Part shown: positions 1 through 8,114 of the stretch, piece after piece
Position numbering within the stretch: position 1 is the first letter of the stretch
Layout of the letters: each line of letters starts with the position of its first letter
Source of the DNA: Lachnospiraceae bacterium
GTDB lineage: Bacteria > Bacillota > Clostridia > Lachnospirales > Lachnospiraceae
Assembly (NCBI GenBank): GCA_902363835.1
Contig: CABJBM010000022.1
Coordinates: 1-64,000 of the forward strand
Reading direction: 5' to 3'
DNA: 64,000 nt
Made by a program: the position numbers and the translations under genes
The notes under the pieces: generated by a model
Told to the model about the DNA's origin: nothing
Databases searched by the model: none
What the model saw: the letters and a program-made list of their open reading frames with translations, nothing else

Positions 1-111
1 GTTATTCCAACAATCGCTGGGGAATCCTGGATTTACGGATATGGTAATCTTGTGCTGGATTCAACCGATCCGTTTACGGAAGGATTCACAATTGGTGATA
101 TCTGGGCTTAA
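1..111 (+). CDS. Proline racemase family protein, C-terminal end (partial)
   Basis: The reading frame is open from the first base to TAA at 109-111 and encodes the last 36 residues of a protein whose start lies outside the window. The tail has a Gly-Glu-Ser-Trp-Ile-Tyr-Gly motif followed by L-D-S-T-D-P-F-x-E-G-F. This matches the end of the proline racemase / hydroxyproline epimerase family, where an Ile-Thr-Gly and Asp-Pro-(Phe/Leu)...Gly-Phe pattern precedes the stop. The catalytic Cys residues are not in the window, so racemase, epimerase or dehydratase activity cannot be separated. An amidohydrolase follows 40 bases later on the same strand, probably in the same operon. Confidence 0.7.
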   Translation, partial: VIPTIAGESWIYGYGNLVLDSTDPFTEGFTIGDIWA

Positions 112-151
112 GTGACTGCAAAGTGATAATGATAAGAAAGGAGATCTGTTT

Positions 152-1387
152 GTGAAAAAAATTGCATTTAAAGGCGGCATTCTTATTGATGGCACCGGTG
201 TGGATGCGGTAAAGGACAGTCTTGTGCTGGTGGAAGGCAGTAAAATCATATATGCGGGGAAAAACAAAGAGGTGTCTGAAGATTATGAAGTCATGGATAT
301 TACAGGCAAAACCATTATGCCCGGGTTGATTGATGCTCACCTTCATTTTTCGGGAAATTTAACGGACAATGATTCTGACTGGGTTTTGGAAGACAATCTT
401 CAGAAAGCAGTGGTTGCGGTACAGCAGTCACGGGAATGCCTGGAAACAGGACTTACCACAGTAGGAGAGATTTCCCGTTTTGGCATCCATATCCGTAATA
501 TGATAGAAGCCGGAGTTATGAAGGGGCCCAGAGTAGTGGCCTCAGGCCTTGGATTCTGTGCGACCTGCAGCCACGGTGATTCACATAAAGTGTCAAGTGA
601 AATGAATAAGGAAGCCCATCCTTGGGGGGAATGCGTTGACAGCCCCTGGGACCTGCGCAAGGCCGTCAGAAGACGGCTTCGTGAAAATCCTGATGCCATT
701 AAAATCTGGGCTACAGGCGGTGGTATCTGGCGCTGGGAAACTGCCATGGATCAGCATTATACCATGGAGGAGGTACAGGCTGTTGTGGATGAATGCAATA
801 TGAGGCATATTCCTGTATGGTCCCACTGCTTTGGCAGCGCTTATAATTCCGCAAAGGCCGGGGTAGACATGGTTATTCACGGACAGTCCTTAGATGATGA
901 AACACTGGATATTATGGCTGAGAAGAGCATTGCCTTCTGCCCGACCATACACTTTATGCCCGCATGGTTTGCAACCTTTCCCCCCAAGTATGATCCAAAG
1001 CTTCATGACCAGTATCCGGGTGAAAATGTGACGGAGAAAGAACTGAATCGCATTTATGACAATTTAAGAAAGGCCAATAAAAAGGGAATCCTGTTAACAA
1101 TCGGTTCTGATTCCTTTAACTCCCAGATGACTCCTTATGGAGATACTACAGTGGGAGAGGTGTATGCTTTTGTTGAAAAAGCAGGAATCAGTGAAATGGA
1201 TGCGATTGTTGCGGCTACTTTAAATGGAGCAAAGGCCTTAAGAGTTGACGATATTACAGGTTCCATTGAAATAGGAAAAAGTGCAGATATTCTCGTTATC
1301 AATGGAAATCCGCTGGAGAATATCCGGGCAATTGCTGTGGAGAACATGGAAGTGATTATGAAGGAAGGTGATCTGATTAAACACTGA
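152..1387 (+). CDS. Metal-dependent amidohydrolase (imidazolonepropionase/prolidase-like)
   Basis: This 411-residue protein starts at GTG 152, eight bases after a GAAAGGAG ribosome site. It has the amidohydrolase-superfamily TIM-barrel layout: an N-terminal beta-sandwich segment, then PGLIDAHLH with metal ligands His63 and His65, a candidate carboxylated Lys184 in AIKIWATGG, His225 in WSHCFG, His243 in VIHGQ and the catalytic Asp320 in GSDSF. The C-terminal GSIEIGKSADILVI strand returns to the sandwich. These are marks of the COG1228 group, which covers cyclic amidases and Xaa-Pro dipeptidase-like enzymes; the substrate cannot be read from sequence. Its place just after a proline racemase-type gene suggests use of a proline-derived or cyclic-amide compound, which is inference. 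Confidence 0.85.
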   Translation: MKKIAFKGGILIDGTGVDAVKDSLVLVEGSKIIYAGKNKEVSEDYEVMDITGKTIMPGLIDAHLHFSGNLTDNDSDWVLEDNLQKAVVAVQQSRECLETGLTTVGEISRFGIHIRNMIEAGVMKGPRVVASGLGFCATCSHGDSHKVSSEMNKEAHPWGECVDSPWDLRKAVRRRLRENPDAIKIWATGGGIWRWETAMDQHYTMEEVQAVVDECNMRHIPVWSHCFGSAYNSAKAGVDMVIHGQSLDDETLDIMAEKSIAFCPTIHFMPAWFATFPPKYDPKLHDQYPGENVTEKELNRIYDNLRKANKKGILLTIGSDSFNSQMTPYGDTTVGEVYAFVEKAGISEMDAIVAATLNGAKALRVDDITGSIEIGKSADILVINGNPLENIRAIAVENMEVIMKEGDLIKH

Positions 1388-1421
1388 TTCTAATAATACC
1401 GGGAAATTGTTATTTTATGAA

Positions 1422-1449
1422 AATGAGACTGCCGTCAGGCAGTCTCATT
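1422..1449 (+). terminator. Hairpin after the amidohydrolase gene
   Basis: A perfect 12-bp stem (AATGAGACTGCC / GGCAGTCTCATT) with a 4-base GTCA loop lies 35 bases after the stop. The stem is strong but no clear T-run follows, so it is a likely but not certain intrinsic terminator. Confidence 0.6.
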
Positions 1450-1491
1450 CCGATTGTAATAAATTGTTAAGCTTAGGACAATGAATATAGT

Positions 1492-1804
1492 TACGGATTG
1501 AAATTGTGCAAGAGGCAGATTTCCATGGAAAATAGGGCAGAACTGTTCCGGGTGGAGGAAACCATGGAGCGCATCTGCAGTCCCTATGGAATACGATCCG
1601 GGAGTTTTCTTTACTCCCAACCATGTGATTTTTATGACTTCGGGCAGTAAGAAGGAAGAAATATTTACAAAGGTCCAGTATATTCCTGCAAGAGGTTTCC
1701 GCCTGGACCGGGTAGCTGCAGTAAACCATCTTTTAAGGGAAATTGAGAAAGAACGCTTAAGTATCACTGAAGTAAAAGCACGGCTGGATCAAATCCTGGG
1801 GTAA
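1492..1804 (+). pseudogene. ThrE-like threonine/serine exporter N-terminal fragment, frameshifted
   Basis: Two overlapping frames together resemble the N-terminal cytosolic part of ThrE (DUF1212) exporters. The first frame, about 1492-1580, reads A-E-L-F-R-V-E-E-T-M-E-R-I-C-S-P-Y-G. The second, from about 1586 to TAA at 1802-1804, continues with D-P-G-V-F-F-T-P, then I-P-A-R-G-F-R-L-D-R-V and V-N-H-L, the order expected in ThrE. No single frame joins them and the 10-TM transport part is missing, so this is a broken remnant. The 72-codon open frame at 1586-1804 should not be taken as an independent gene. Recognition is by motif memory, without a database search. Confidence 0.6.
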
Positions 1805-1995
1805 GCTGGCGGGTCTATTCGGGATTTGCGGATAGATTAACAGTCCTTATAGCCGCACTGGCAGTTACCATTGTGCTTGTTTTTGAAATTCCTCAGGGAT
1901 TCTTTGAATTTGTTGCAAAAAGGTGGGATGTATTGCTTGCCAGGGTGAAAGGGCGGGGAAGGCCGGAAGGTGAATTATATTCTGGTTCGTGTTAA
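1801..1995 (+). pseudogene. Membrane-protein remnant (one hydrophobic segment)
   Basis: An open frame with no usable start runs from 1801 to TAA at 1993-1995 and encodes one hydrophobic stretch (L-T-V-L-I-A-A-L-A-V-T-I-V-L-V-F) followed by a charged tail. It directly follows the ThrE-like fragment in another frame. It could be the continuation of that broken gene into its first membrane helix, or the tail of a different permease. I do not recognise it with confidence. Confidence 0.35.
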
Positions 1996-2105
1996 AACAA
2001 TATATCAGAATTTCTCCCAATCGCAAATGATTCTATCTGTTTTAGGAGGAGCGGATGCAGTTTGGTAAAAAAGATGAAAGGTAGTAGACAAGGAAGGGGA
2101 GTGAA

Positions 2106-2350
2106 ATGGATTTGGCTAGATTTAAAGGCGGAATCCATCCCTAGGAGGGAAAAGAACTGTTGGAATATAAGCCGATACAGATGTTGAATTCAAAAGGAGA
2201 AATGGTGTCCCCTTATCCCAGCACATCGGCAAAACCTTTGGTGAAGCAGGAGATCAGTTCAGTTTCGGGAAAAATGAAGAACATTGAACCGAGAAGGATT
2301 GCTAATGGCGCTTTGGTTTTGTCTGCCATCATTGAAAATGATGAAAAGTA
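2106..2350 (+). pseudogene. RnfC-like N-terminal fragment with in-frame TAG
   Basis: ATG at 2106 follows a GGGGAG site and encodes M-D-L-A-R-F-K-G-G-I-H-P, then TAG at 2142-2144. The same frame continues with E-G-K-E-L and later S-V-S-G-K-M-K-N-I-E-P-R and I-I-E-N-D. FKGGIHP near the N-terminus, an SVSG-V-x-x-IEPR block and an IEND block are typical of RnfC, the NADH-binding subunit of the Rnf electron-transport complex, or of RnfC-like proteins such as PrdC. The middle is shortened, and the frame runs without a break into ligase-like sequence near 2350. It is therefore a stop-interrupted, deleted fragment joined to another decayed gene. Confidence 0.6.
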
Positions 2351-3300
2351 TCAGACAGCCACAGGTATTTTCATACTTTCGAAAGATTCCGTCCGGTTTT
2401 TTGAAGAGATAAAAGCCAGGCCTATTCCTTATTTACAGGTGGTTATGCAGAGAAATGCCAGCTGGAAGAATCTATGCAGCTTTTTTACGAACCAAGTATA
2501 GGACCGAATAGACTAATGGTTCTGCTTAAGGGAGGCTTTACTCTGGACTCCTTTTATAAAACGGATCGGGACCATAGGGTGACTCACTATGAGGACGGAG
2601 CAATGGTTCCCATCTTAATGGAACAGACAGCATTGATAAATGCCTGACAGTAGACAAAGCATCTCATAAAAAAAGTAAGCTGTATCCCGATGGAAAGGCA
2701 TAAAAAGAAGGGGAAACAAACATCCTTTGTTTCTATGCTCAACCGCCAGGGGCAGGTTGCGAGTGCTAAAATGTACAGCTTTTCACTTCTACTTTATCCA
2801 TTTTCCGGAACGCGTCAGCGTTGAAGTTTTTCTCTATCTGAATGATTACAAGATTCATGTGTATCTTTTTAGTAATTATTTTGAACTGCAATCCTTAAAA
2901 TTATTTTTTTGATTCCTTGATAATAAACACATCTTTTCTCCTTTCTCCTATGCAATCTAACTGGGTATCTCCTCAGTCTGTGGCAGATCTGTTGCCGGAC
3001 TTTATGGACAAGATGTTGGCCAGACTATAGCAGCCATTCATTGAGCATTTTCATGTATGTAATCTAGTCATAAATATCCGACATTCTATTTTTTTCCAGT
3101 GTGGCCTGAAAATGGTATTAAGGGCATAAGATTATCCTATTTCCTAATAAAGAAGGCGTACAAGCCGTGGATTTCTTCATACCAGATGTTTTACATCATT
3201 ATTGATCCAGGCGTTTACATTGGTGCAGGTCCGAAACTTTTTGTACCTTTGCCGTATAGAACGCTACATTGCCTCATATGGGGAGTGTTTATGGCGGTTG
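2350..3300 (+). pseudogene. Decayed colinear copy of the ligase-cupin-lsrK region (6.04-10.09 kb)
   Basis: About 950 bases match, in the same order and orientation, scattered parts of 6041-10090. Segment 2350-2502 matches 6041-6203 (mid-ligase). Segment 2512-2630 matches 6418-6536 (later ligase). Segment 2631-2826 matches 8249-8436 (the intergenic hairpin and cupin end). Around 2905-2945 it matches 8699-8741 (cupin start), about 2951-2990 matches 9566-9605, and 3030-3300 matches 9811-10090 (lsrK). Shared words include GATTCCGTCCGGTTTTT, CTTTTATAAAACGG and CATAAATATCCG. Stops, small indels and large internal deletions remove all coding ability. The open frames seen here at 2160-2501, 2727-2912 and 3099-3323 are by-products. 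Confidence 0.8.
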
Positions 3301-3594
3301 GGATGGGAGGCAACTTAAATTGAACGGGTATAGAAAAGTGTCTGTTTTGAGTTTCTTGCCTTTATAATATTGGAAAAGGCATTCTTTTTATTATGTTAAG
3401 ACTGGCTTGAACGCAAATAAACCTCTGTTTGGGAAAAGTGCATGCAGGAAGTTGCAGGGAATTAGACCCTGAAGGATATGAAGGCATATAATTAAGTATA
3501 AAGAGCGAAAAGCCCTTTATATTATGATTTTAGTTTTATATAAAATGCTTGCAAGTAAGAACGTAATAACAGATCCCAATAGGAGAGAAGTATA
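3301..3594. other. Intergenic leader of the collagen-like gene
   Basis: There is no gene in this stretch. It holds the 3' edge of the decayed copy, a weak ATAAAG/CTTTAT hairpin near 3499-3524, a candidate late-sporulation promoter (listed separately) and the AGGAGAG ribosome site of the next gene at about 3582. Confidence 0.5.
3466..3494 (+). promoter_or_regulatory. Candidate mother-cell sigma-K/E-type promoter
   Basis: An AC at 3466-3467 is followed after 17 bases by CATATAATTA at 3485-3494. This is one mismatch from the SigK pattern AC-N16/17-CATANNNTA. It lies about 100 bases upstream of a spore-surface-type collagen gene, where late sporulation control would make sense. The motif is short, so confidence is low. 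Confidence 0.3.
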
Positions 3595-5445
3595 ATGGGG
3601 AATAGTAGAAATTGTAATGATGATTGCTTCTTTAATGAAAGAAGATGTTGTAACTCAAATGGATCACAAGGGTGCAGGTGCTGCGTGGGGCCAACAGGAC
3701 CACAAGGCCCGAGAGGCTGCCCGGGCCCAACCGGCCCAACCGGAGCTACAGGGGCTCAGGGTCCAACAGGTCCAACCGGAGCTACGGGAGTTCAGGGTCC
3801 AACCGGCCCAACCGGGGCAACCGGAGCCACAGGGGCTCAAGGTGCAACCGGCCCAACCGGAGCCACGGGAGCTCAAGGCGCAACTGGTCCAACTGGAGCT
3901 ACAGGGGCTCAGGGTCCAACCGGCCCAACCGGGGCTACAGGGGCTCAAGGCGCAACAGGTCCAACTGGAGCTACAGGAGCTCAGGGTCCAATAGGCCCAA
4001 CTGGAGCCACGGGAGCTCAAGGCGCAACAGGTCCAACTGGAGCTACAGGGGCTCAAGGTCCAACCGGCCCAACCGGAGCTACAGGGGCTCAGGGCGCAAC
4101 AGGTCCAACCGGAGCTACAGGGGCTCAGGGTGCAACCGGCCCGACAGGAGCCACCGGAGCTCAGGGCGCAACAGGTCCAACTGGAGCTACAGGGGCTCAG
4201 GGCGCAACAGGTCCAACCGGCCCAACTGGGGCAACAGGAGCCACCGGAGCTCAGGGTCCAATCGGTCCAACCGGGGCCACCGGAGCTCAAGGCCCAATTG
4301 GTCCAACCGGGGCCACAGGAGCCACCGGAGCTCAAGGTCCAATCGGTCCAACCGGAGCTACCGGGGCCACAGGAGCTGAGGGACCAACCGGCCCAACCGG
4401 GGCAACAGGAGCCACAGGAGCTCAAGGCCCAATCGGTCCAACCGGAGCCACCGGAGCTGAGGGTCCAACTGGCCCAACAGGAGCCACAGGAGCTCAAGGC
4501 CCAATCGGTCCAACCGGAGCCGAGGGTCCAACTGGCCCAACAGGAGCCACAGGAGCTCAAGGTCCAATCGGTCCAACCGGAGCCACCGGAGCCGAGGGTC
4601 CAACTGGCCCAACAGGAGCCACTGGAGCTCAAGGTCCAATCGGTCCAACCGGAGCCACCGGAGCTGAGGGACCAACCGGCCCAACCGGGGCCACCGGAGC
4701 TCAAGGCCCAACCGGCCCAACTGGAGCCGCCGGAGCCGAGGGCCCAACCGGTCCGACCGGAGCCACAGGAGCCGAAGGTCCAACCGGCCCGACTGGTCCT
4801 GGAGGAGAAACTGGCCCAACCGGCCCGACCGGGCCTGCGGGATCGACTGGACCCGACCGGGCAGGGGTGATCCCGTTTGCCATTGACAACGAATATGCTG
4901 AGGTTTCCACAGATGATCAGGGGAATCCGTCAATTATTCAATTTGCCGGTTTTGAAGCAAACCAGATTAATTCAGGCAGGCCTACACAGCTGCAGGAAGG
5001 TGACTGGGAAGCTGGAATAATTACGTTTAATTTTAATAATTACGATCAATTTTACCGTAGCTGTTTTGTAATGCCTTATGATGCAGTGGTAAAAAACATC
5101 TATGTGTTATTTGGTGCAAAATTATCACTTTATTTAGATGATGGAGTTACAATGTATCCGTTTGCAGCTCTTGCAGTTTTAACTTCAGATACTCCGGGGC
5201 AGACGACAGGAGGGATGGTATTTACCATACTTCAGGATACCCTGACTTATTCTGAACCGTTTACAGCACCGGAAGGAGGGGGAGTGGTTCCCAAATATAC
5301 ACTGAGAAGAGGTTCCACAACAGACATTAACGCTCTCATTCCGGCAGGTTCCCTTGTTGGAATTATAGTCGGCTGCAGAGCAGAAGGAGTTACTATGGAA
5401 ACATTCGGCAGATTCTCAGTCAGCGGAGGAATTTTGCTTGAATAA
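3595..5445 (+). CDS. BclA-like collagen-repeat protein, probable spore-surface (exosporium) protein
   Basis: This 616-residue protein has three parts. Residues 1-31 are a Cys-rich head with Cys-Cys pairs and no signal peptide. Residues 32-420 are about 130 uninterrupted Gly-X-Y triplets, mostly [12 protein letters not shown] and GAE. Residues 421-616 are a non-collagen C-terminal domain rich in aromatic and hydrophobic residues, resembling the trimerising beta-sandwich head of BclA-type spore glycoproteins. Thr in the Y position would be the expected O-glycosylation sites. The absence of a signal peptide fits delivery to the spore surface from the mother cell. ATG 3595 has an AGGAGAG site. 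A terminator follows, so it is probably a single-gene unit, although the ACP/ligase/BtrH cassette begins 91 bases later. Confidence 0.85.
   Translation: MGNSRNCNDDCFFNERRCCNSNGSQGCRCCVGPTGPQGPRGCPGPTGPTGATGAQGPTGPTGATGVQGPTGPTGATGATGAQGATGPTGATGAQGATGPTGATGAQGPTGPTGATGAQGATGPTGATGAQGPIGPTGATGAQGATGPTGATGAQGPTGPTGATGAQGATGPTGATGAQGATGPTGATGAQGATGPTGATGAQGATGPTGPTGATGATGAQGPIGPTGATGAQGPIGPTGATGATGAQGPIGPTGATGATGAEGPTGPTGATGATGAQGPIGPTGATGAEGPTGPTGATGAQGPIGPTGAEGPTGPTGATGAQGPIGPTGATGAEGPTGPTGATGAQGPIGPTGATGAEGPTGPTGATGAQGPTGPTGAAGAEGPTGPTGATGAEGPTGPTGPGGETGPTGPTGPAGSTGPDRAGVIPFAIDNEYAEVSTDDQGNPSIIQFAGFEANQINSGRPTQLQEGDWEAGIITFNFNNYDQFYRSCFVMPYDAVVKNIYVLFGAKLSLYLDDGVTMYPFAALAVLTSDTPGQTTGGMVFTILQDTLTYSEPFTAPEGGGVVPKYTLRRGSTTDINALIPAGSLVGIIVGCRAEGVTMETFGRFSVSGGILLE
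3688..4854 (+). repeat. Collagen-coding degenerate tandem repeat
   Basis: About 1.17 kb of imperfect 9-bp units (GGN-CCA-ACN type), often grouped as 18- to 36-bp blocks coding [12 protein letters not shown] or [12 protein letters not shown]. The 5' half is dominated by GAQ blocks and the 3' half alternates GAQ and GAE blocks, suggesting block-wise expansion. Composition is far more GC-rich than the flanks and creates long empty frames on both strands. Confidence 0.9.
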
Positions 5446-5455
5446 ATGATAGAAG

Positions 5456-5497
5456 AAGGCCTGTAATCAACCTGTCAGTATGATGCAGGCCTTTTTA
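5456..5497 (+). terminator. Terminator after the collagen-like gene
   Basis: An 8-bp stem AAGGCCTG (5456-5463) / CAGGCCTT (5486-5493) closes a 22-base loop and runs into TTTTT. It separates the collagen gene from the downstream ACP operon. Confidence 0.7.
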
Positions 5498-5536
5498 AAA
5501 AAGAAATATCTGAGAGGATAAGGAGGAAAAACTGCA

Positions 5537-5779
5537 GTGGCAATCAATGAAGAAATTACCCGGATGATAGAGGAAGCGGCAAAGTTACCGGTTTCTGACA
5601 GAAAAAACAATCTGTATAAAGACCTGGGATTTGACTCCCTTTCTTTTATCCGTCTTTTACTTAAGATAGAGGATTTGTATTCCATTACCTTTGATATCAC
5701 AGAAATGGAATCCTGTCTGGAAGTCAGCCAGTTGATTGCACTGGCTGAGAAAAAAGTAAAGGAGAAAATTAAAAGATGA
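5537..5779 (+). CDS. Acyl carrier protein
   Basis: An 80-residue acidic, helical protein. It starts at GTG 5537 behind an AAGGAGG site. The motif D-L-G-F-D-S-L-S-F puts the phosphopantetheine-accepting Ser at residue 34, as in fatty-acid, polyketide and NRPS-type carrier proteins. Its stop overlaps the ATG of the ligase (ATGA at 5776-5779), so the two are translationally coupled. It is not in a fatty-acid synthesis cluster, and the partners (adenylate-forming ligase and BtrH-like protein) point to a dedicated carrier for one acyl or amino-acyl group, like BtrI of butirosin synthesis. The loaded substrate is unknown. Confidence 0.85.
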   Translation: MAINEEITRMIEEAAKLPVSDRKNNLYKDLGFDSLSFIRLLLKIEDLYSITFDITEMESCLEVSQLIALAEKKVKEKIKR

Positions 5780-7260
5780 TCAGAGATTTATTTCTAAAGC
5801 CACAAAATCTGCAAAAGCAGGCAGTTATTGACGGGGAAGCCAGCATTACGTTTCAGGACCTTATTCAAAAAGCCATAGGGATTCAGGCATGTCTGCCCCG
5901 GAGCTATTGGGAAAATGCCGTAATATTTTTACCCGATGAGAGCGATTTTATTGCTGCTCTTTTCGGCATATTCTTAATGGGGAAAACTGCATTTCCTTTA
6001 AATGCCCATCTGACAAAGCACGAAGTGATTCCTTTACTTGAACAGACAGCCACAGATATTATTATTACTTCCGGAAGATTCCGTCCGGTTTTTGAAGAGA
6101 TAAAAGCTGAGTCTATTCCTCATTTACAAGTGATTTATGTGGAGGAATGTCAGATGGAAGAAAGTATGCAGCTTCTTTATGAACCCAGTACAGGACCAGA
6201 CGCACCAATGATCCTGTTAACCACATCCGGTTCTACAGGCAGGGTCAAAATTGTGCCTCTTACAGAGCGGAATGTTGAAGCCTCTGTTTTCGGATATATT
6301 GAAAAAATGTGTTTTGAAGACATGGATGAGAAGGATATCAGGTATGTTCTTGCAGTTCCGTTTTCTTCTGCATACGGCTTGATGATCCTGTGTGCCTGTC
6401 TCATAAAAGCATTCCCTATGGTTCTGCTTAAGGAAGGATTTACTCTGGATTCCTTTTATAAAACGGTTCAGGACCACAGGGTGACCCACTATGAGGGTGG
6501 GGCTATGGTTCCTCTTTTGATGGAGCAGACAGCAGGCAGGCCCATTCCTTATGATATTCATTTATTACAATATTTCGGATTCGGGGGAAGCAAAATTTCC
6601 GGTGCCACACTGAGAAAACTTTTAAATGCTTATCCGGGAATCCAGCTCTGGCAGGGGTATGGGATGACAGAAGCAGCCCCGTTAATTACAAAGTGTTCAA
6701 AAATCAGTTTGGAAAAATTGGATTCCGTGGGAAAGGCGATAAAGGGAATTAAGATTTTCATAGAAGCTGACGGTATGATCACAGATACTCCTTATACCAA
6801 TGGGGAAATCCTTGTAAAGGGACCCAACGTGATGTCAGGATATTACAAAAATGAAGAGGAAACAAAAGAGGTACTGAAAAATGGCTATTTATATACGGGT
6901 GATCTTGGATATCTGGATGAGGAAGGCTATTTGTATATTTACGGGCGGAAGAAAAATGTGATTATTGTCAGAGGATTTAACGTATATCCGGAGGAAGTGG
7001 AAGCCTGCATCTTAAACAGCCTGCTTGCAACAGACTGCGTTGTCTATGGAGAGGCGGATAAGTGGGGAAATGAAACTGTCTGCGCAGATATTATTCCAGC
7101 CAACCCTCAAGACGGCAGGGAGAAAATCCAGGAAGAAATCAGGGCTTATTGCAAAGCACATTTGTCAGGCTTTAAACAGCCCAGAAAAATACAAATGGTT
7201 GATACAATCAGAAAGACTGTGTCCGGAAAAAATGAAAGAAGGAGAGAAGAACAGTCATGA
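5776..7260 (+). CDS. AMP-dependent acyl/amino acid-ACP ligase
   Basis: This 494-residue member of the ANL adenylate-forming family carries the P-loop T-T-S-G-S-T-G-R at 149-156, the A5 motif Y-G-M-T-E-A at 295-300, the ATP-ribose-binding Y-T-G-D-L-G, the hinge region R-K-K-N-V-I-I-V-R-G-F-N-V-Y-P-E-E-V-E, and a C-terminal K-T-V-S-G-K with the A10 Lys. All catalytic motifs are present, so it should activate a carboxylic acid as acyl-AMP and load it on the adjacent ACP. Substrate specificity cannot be read. It overlaps ACP at its start and the BtrH-like gene at its end by 4 bases each. A degraded partial copy sits at 2350-2630. Confidence 0.85.
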   Translation: MIRDLFLKPQNLQKQAVIDGEASITFQDLIQKAIGIQACLPRSYWENAVIFLPDESDFIAALFGIFLMGKTAFPLNAHLTKHEVIPLLEQTATDIIITSGRFRPVFEEIKAESIPHLQVIYVEECQMEESMQLLYEPSTGPDAPMILLTTSGSTGRVKIVPLTERNVEASVFGYIEKMCFEDMDEKDIRYVLAVPFSSAYGLMILCACLIKAFPMVLLKEGFTLDSFYKTVQDHRVTHYEGGAMVPLLMEQTAGRPIPYDIHLLQYFGFGGSKISGATLRKLLNAYPGIQLWQGYGMTEAAPLITKCSKISLEKLDSVGKAIKGIKIFIEADGMITDTPYTNGEILVKGPNVMSGYYKNEEETKEVLKNGYLYTGDLGYLDEEGYLYIYGRKKNVIIVRGFNVYPEEVEACILNSLLATDCVVYGEADKWGNETVCADIIPANPQDGREKIQEEIRAYCKAHLSGFKQPRKIQMVDTIRKTVSGKNERRREEQS

Positions 7261-8114
7261 GTCTGATTTATTTCCAGGGATTAAACTGTTATTCCAGCAG
7301 CATATTGAATGCTGCTGCTTTCACAGGTGTGGATTACCGGAATGTTTTTGTTAACCTATGGTCGGAAACAGACTTTACGTATGATCAGATTCATCATTTG
7401 TATTTATCCAGAAGAATACCTGTTAATCTGGAGGTTTTGGGTGTAAAGCTGGAATTTTTAAATTGCTGCTCTTTAAAAGAGGTGGAAAAAAACTTATCGC
7501 AGCTTTCTGACGGACAATGGCTGGTAATTGGAATGGATGCATTTTTCATTCCGTGGACTCCTTATTACCAGACATTACACAGCTTCCATTATTTTATTGC
7601 CCGGAAAGAGAAGAAAGATGGTTTTTCCTGTTTTGACCCCACGTATGACAGAAAAAATCTGGAGATAGCCCGTGAGGATATGATTTCCCACGCCGTTGAT
7701 ATTTGCCGGGTTTATAAAACATCGGAAAAACGGTCTCATATAAGTAGCCGGCAGGAGGCACAGGAAATTCTGTATTCTCACCCTAAAATGCAGGAGAGCT
7801 TACTTGTCCAGATCAGGGAGTGTGCTTACGGAAAACATAAAAACGGGGAACTGCTTGCAAAGTACATAGATGCTTTGATCAATAACCGTTATCTTTATTT
7901 CCATTACCTTCAGAACATGCCGTTGTACAGGGGGAAATATGACCAGTATTTTCCTAAGGAGTTTTTTCTCAAATGGACGACAGTGAAGTATGGGTTATAC
8001 AAGGCATCTATCAGACAGAACAACCAGGAACTCATTCAGGAAGTATGCGGGCATTTCAGGGAGCTGATAGGAGAAGAAATGGACATTGCCCGAAAACTCC
8101 TGATGCAGTCATGA
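7257..8114 (+). CDS. BtrH-like acyltransferase (C39-peptidase-like fold)
   Basis: This 285-residue protein resembles the BtrH N-terminal domain family. It has an early Cys (Cys11 in G-L-N-C-Y-S-S-S-I-L-N), a D-A-F-F-I-P-W-x-P-Y-Y segment, then His108 and His111 in H-S-F-H-Y-F-I-A, and Asp127 in F-D-P-T-Y. The Cys, His and Asp fit a cysteine-peptidase-like triad. In butirosin synthesis BtrH moves the acyl group from the carrier protein BtrI to an aminoglycoside amine, and here the gene is coupled to an ACP and ligase in the same way. The amine acceptor is unknown and no aminoglycoside or peptide synthase is nearby. After the stop the same frame has further open sequence to about 8437 with no start. 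Confidence 0.7.
   Translation: MSLIYFQGLNCYSSSILNAAAFTGVDYRNVFVNLWSETDFTYDQIHHLYLSRRIPVNLEVLGVKLEFLNCCSLKEVEKNLSQLSDGQWLVIGMDAFFIPWTPYYQTLHSFHYFIARKEKKDGFSCFDPTYDRKNLEIAREDMISHAVDICRVYKTSEKRSHISSRQEAQEILYSHPKMQESLLVQIRECAYGKHKNGELLAKYIDALINNRYLYFHYLQNMPLYRGKYDQYFPKEFFLKWTTVKYGLYKASIRQNNQELIQEVCGHFRELIGEEMDIARKLLMQS

Noticed and set aside
2106..2501. Pyrrolysine read-through at TAG 2142
   Set aside because: The frame is also internally deleted and fused to a decayed ligase fragment, so plain pseudogene decay is simpler.
2160..2501. 113-codon ORF as a real gene
   Set aside because: It joins RnfC-like and ligase-copy remnants and starts inside the broken RnfC frame.
3688..4854. Tandem repeat considered as a CRISPR array
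   Set aside because: Units are contiguous 9-base multiples without unique spacers and encode Gly-X-Y in one clear frame.
3664..4933. Long open frames on both strands inside the collagen gene (for example 346 codons on the minus strand)
   Set aside because: They are by-products of the 9-base GC-rich repeat, have no ribosome sites, and their translations are low-complexity mirrors of Gly-X-Y.
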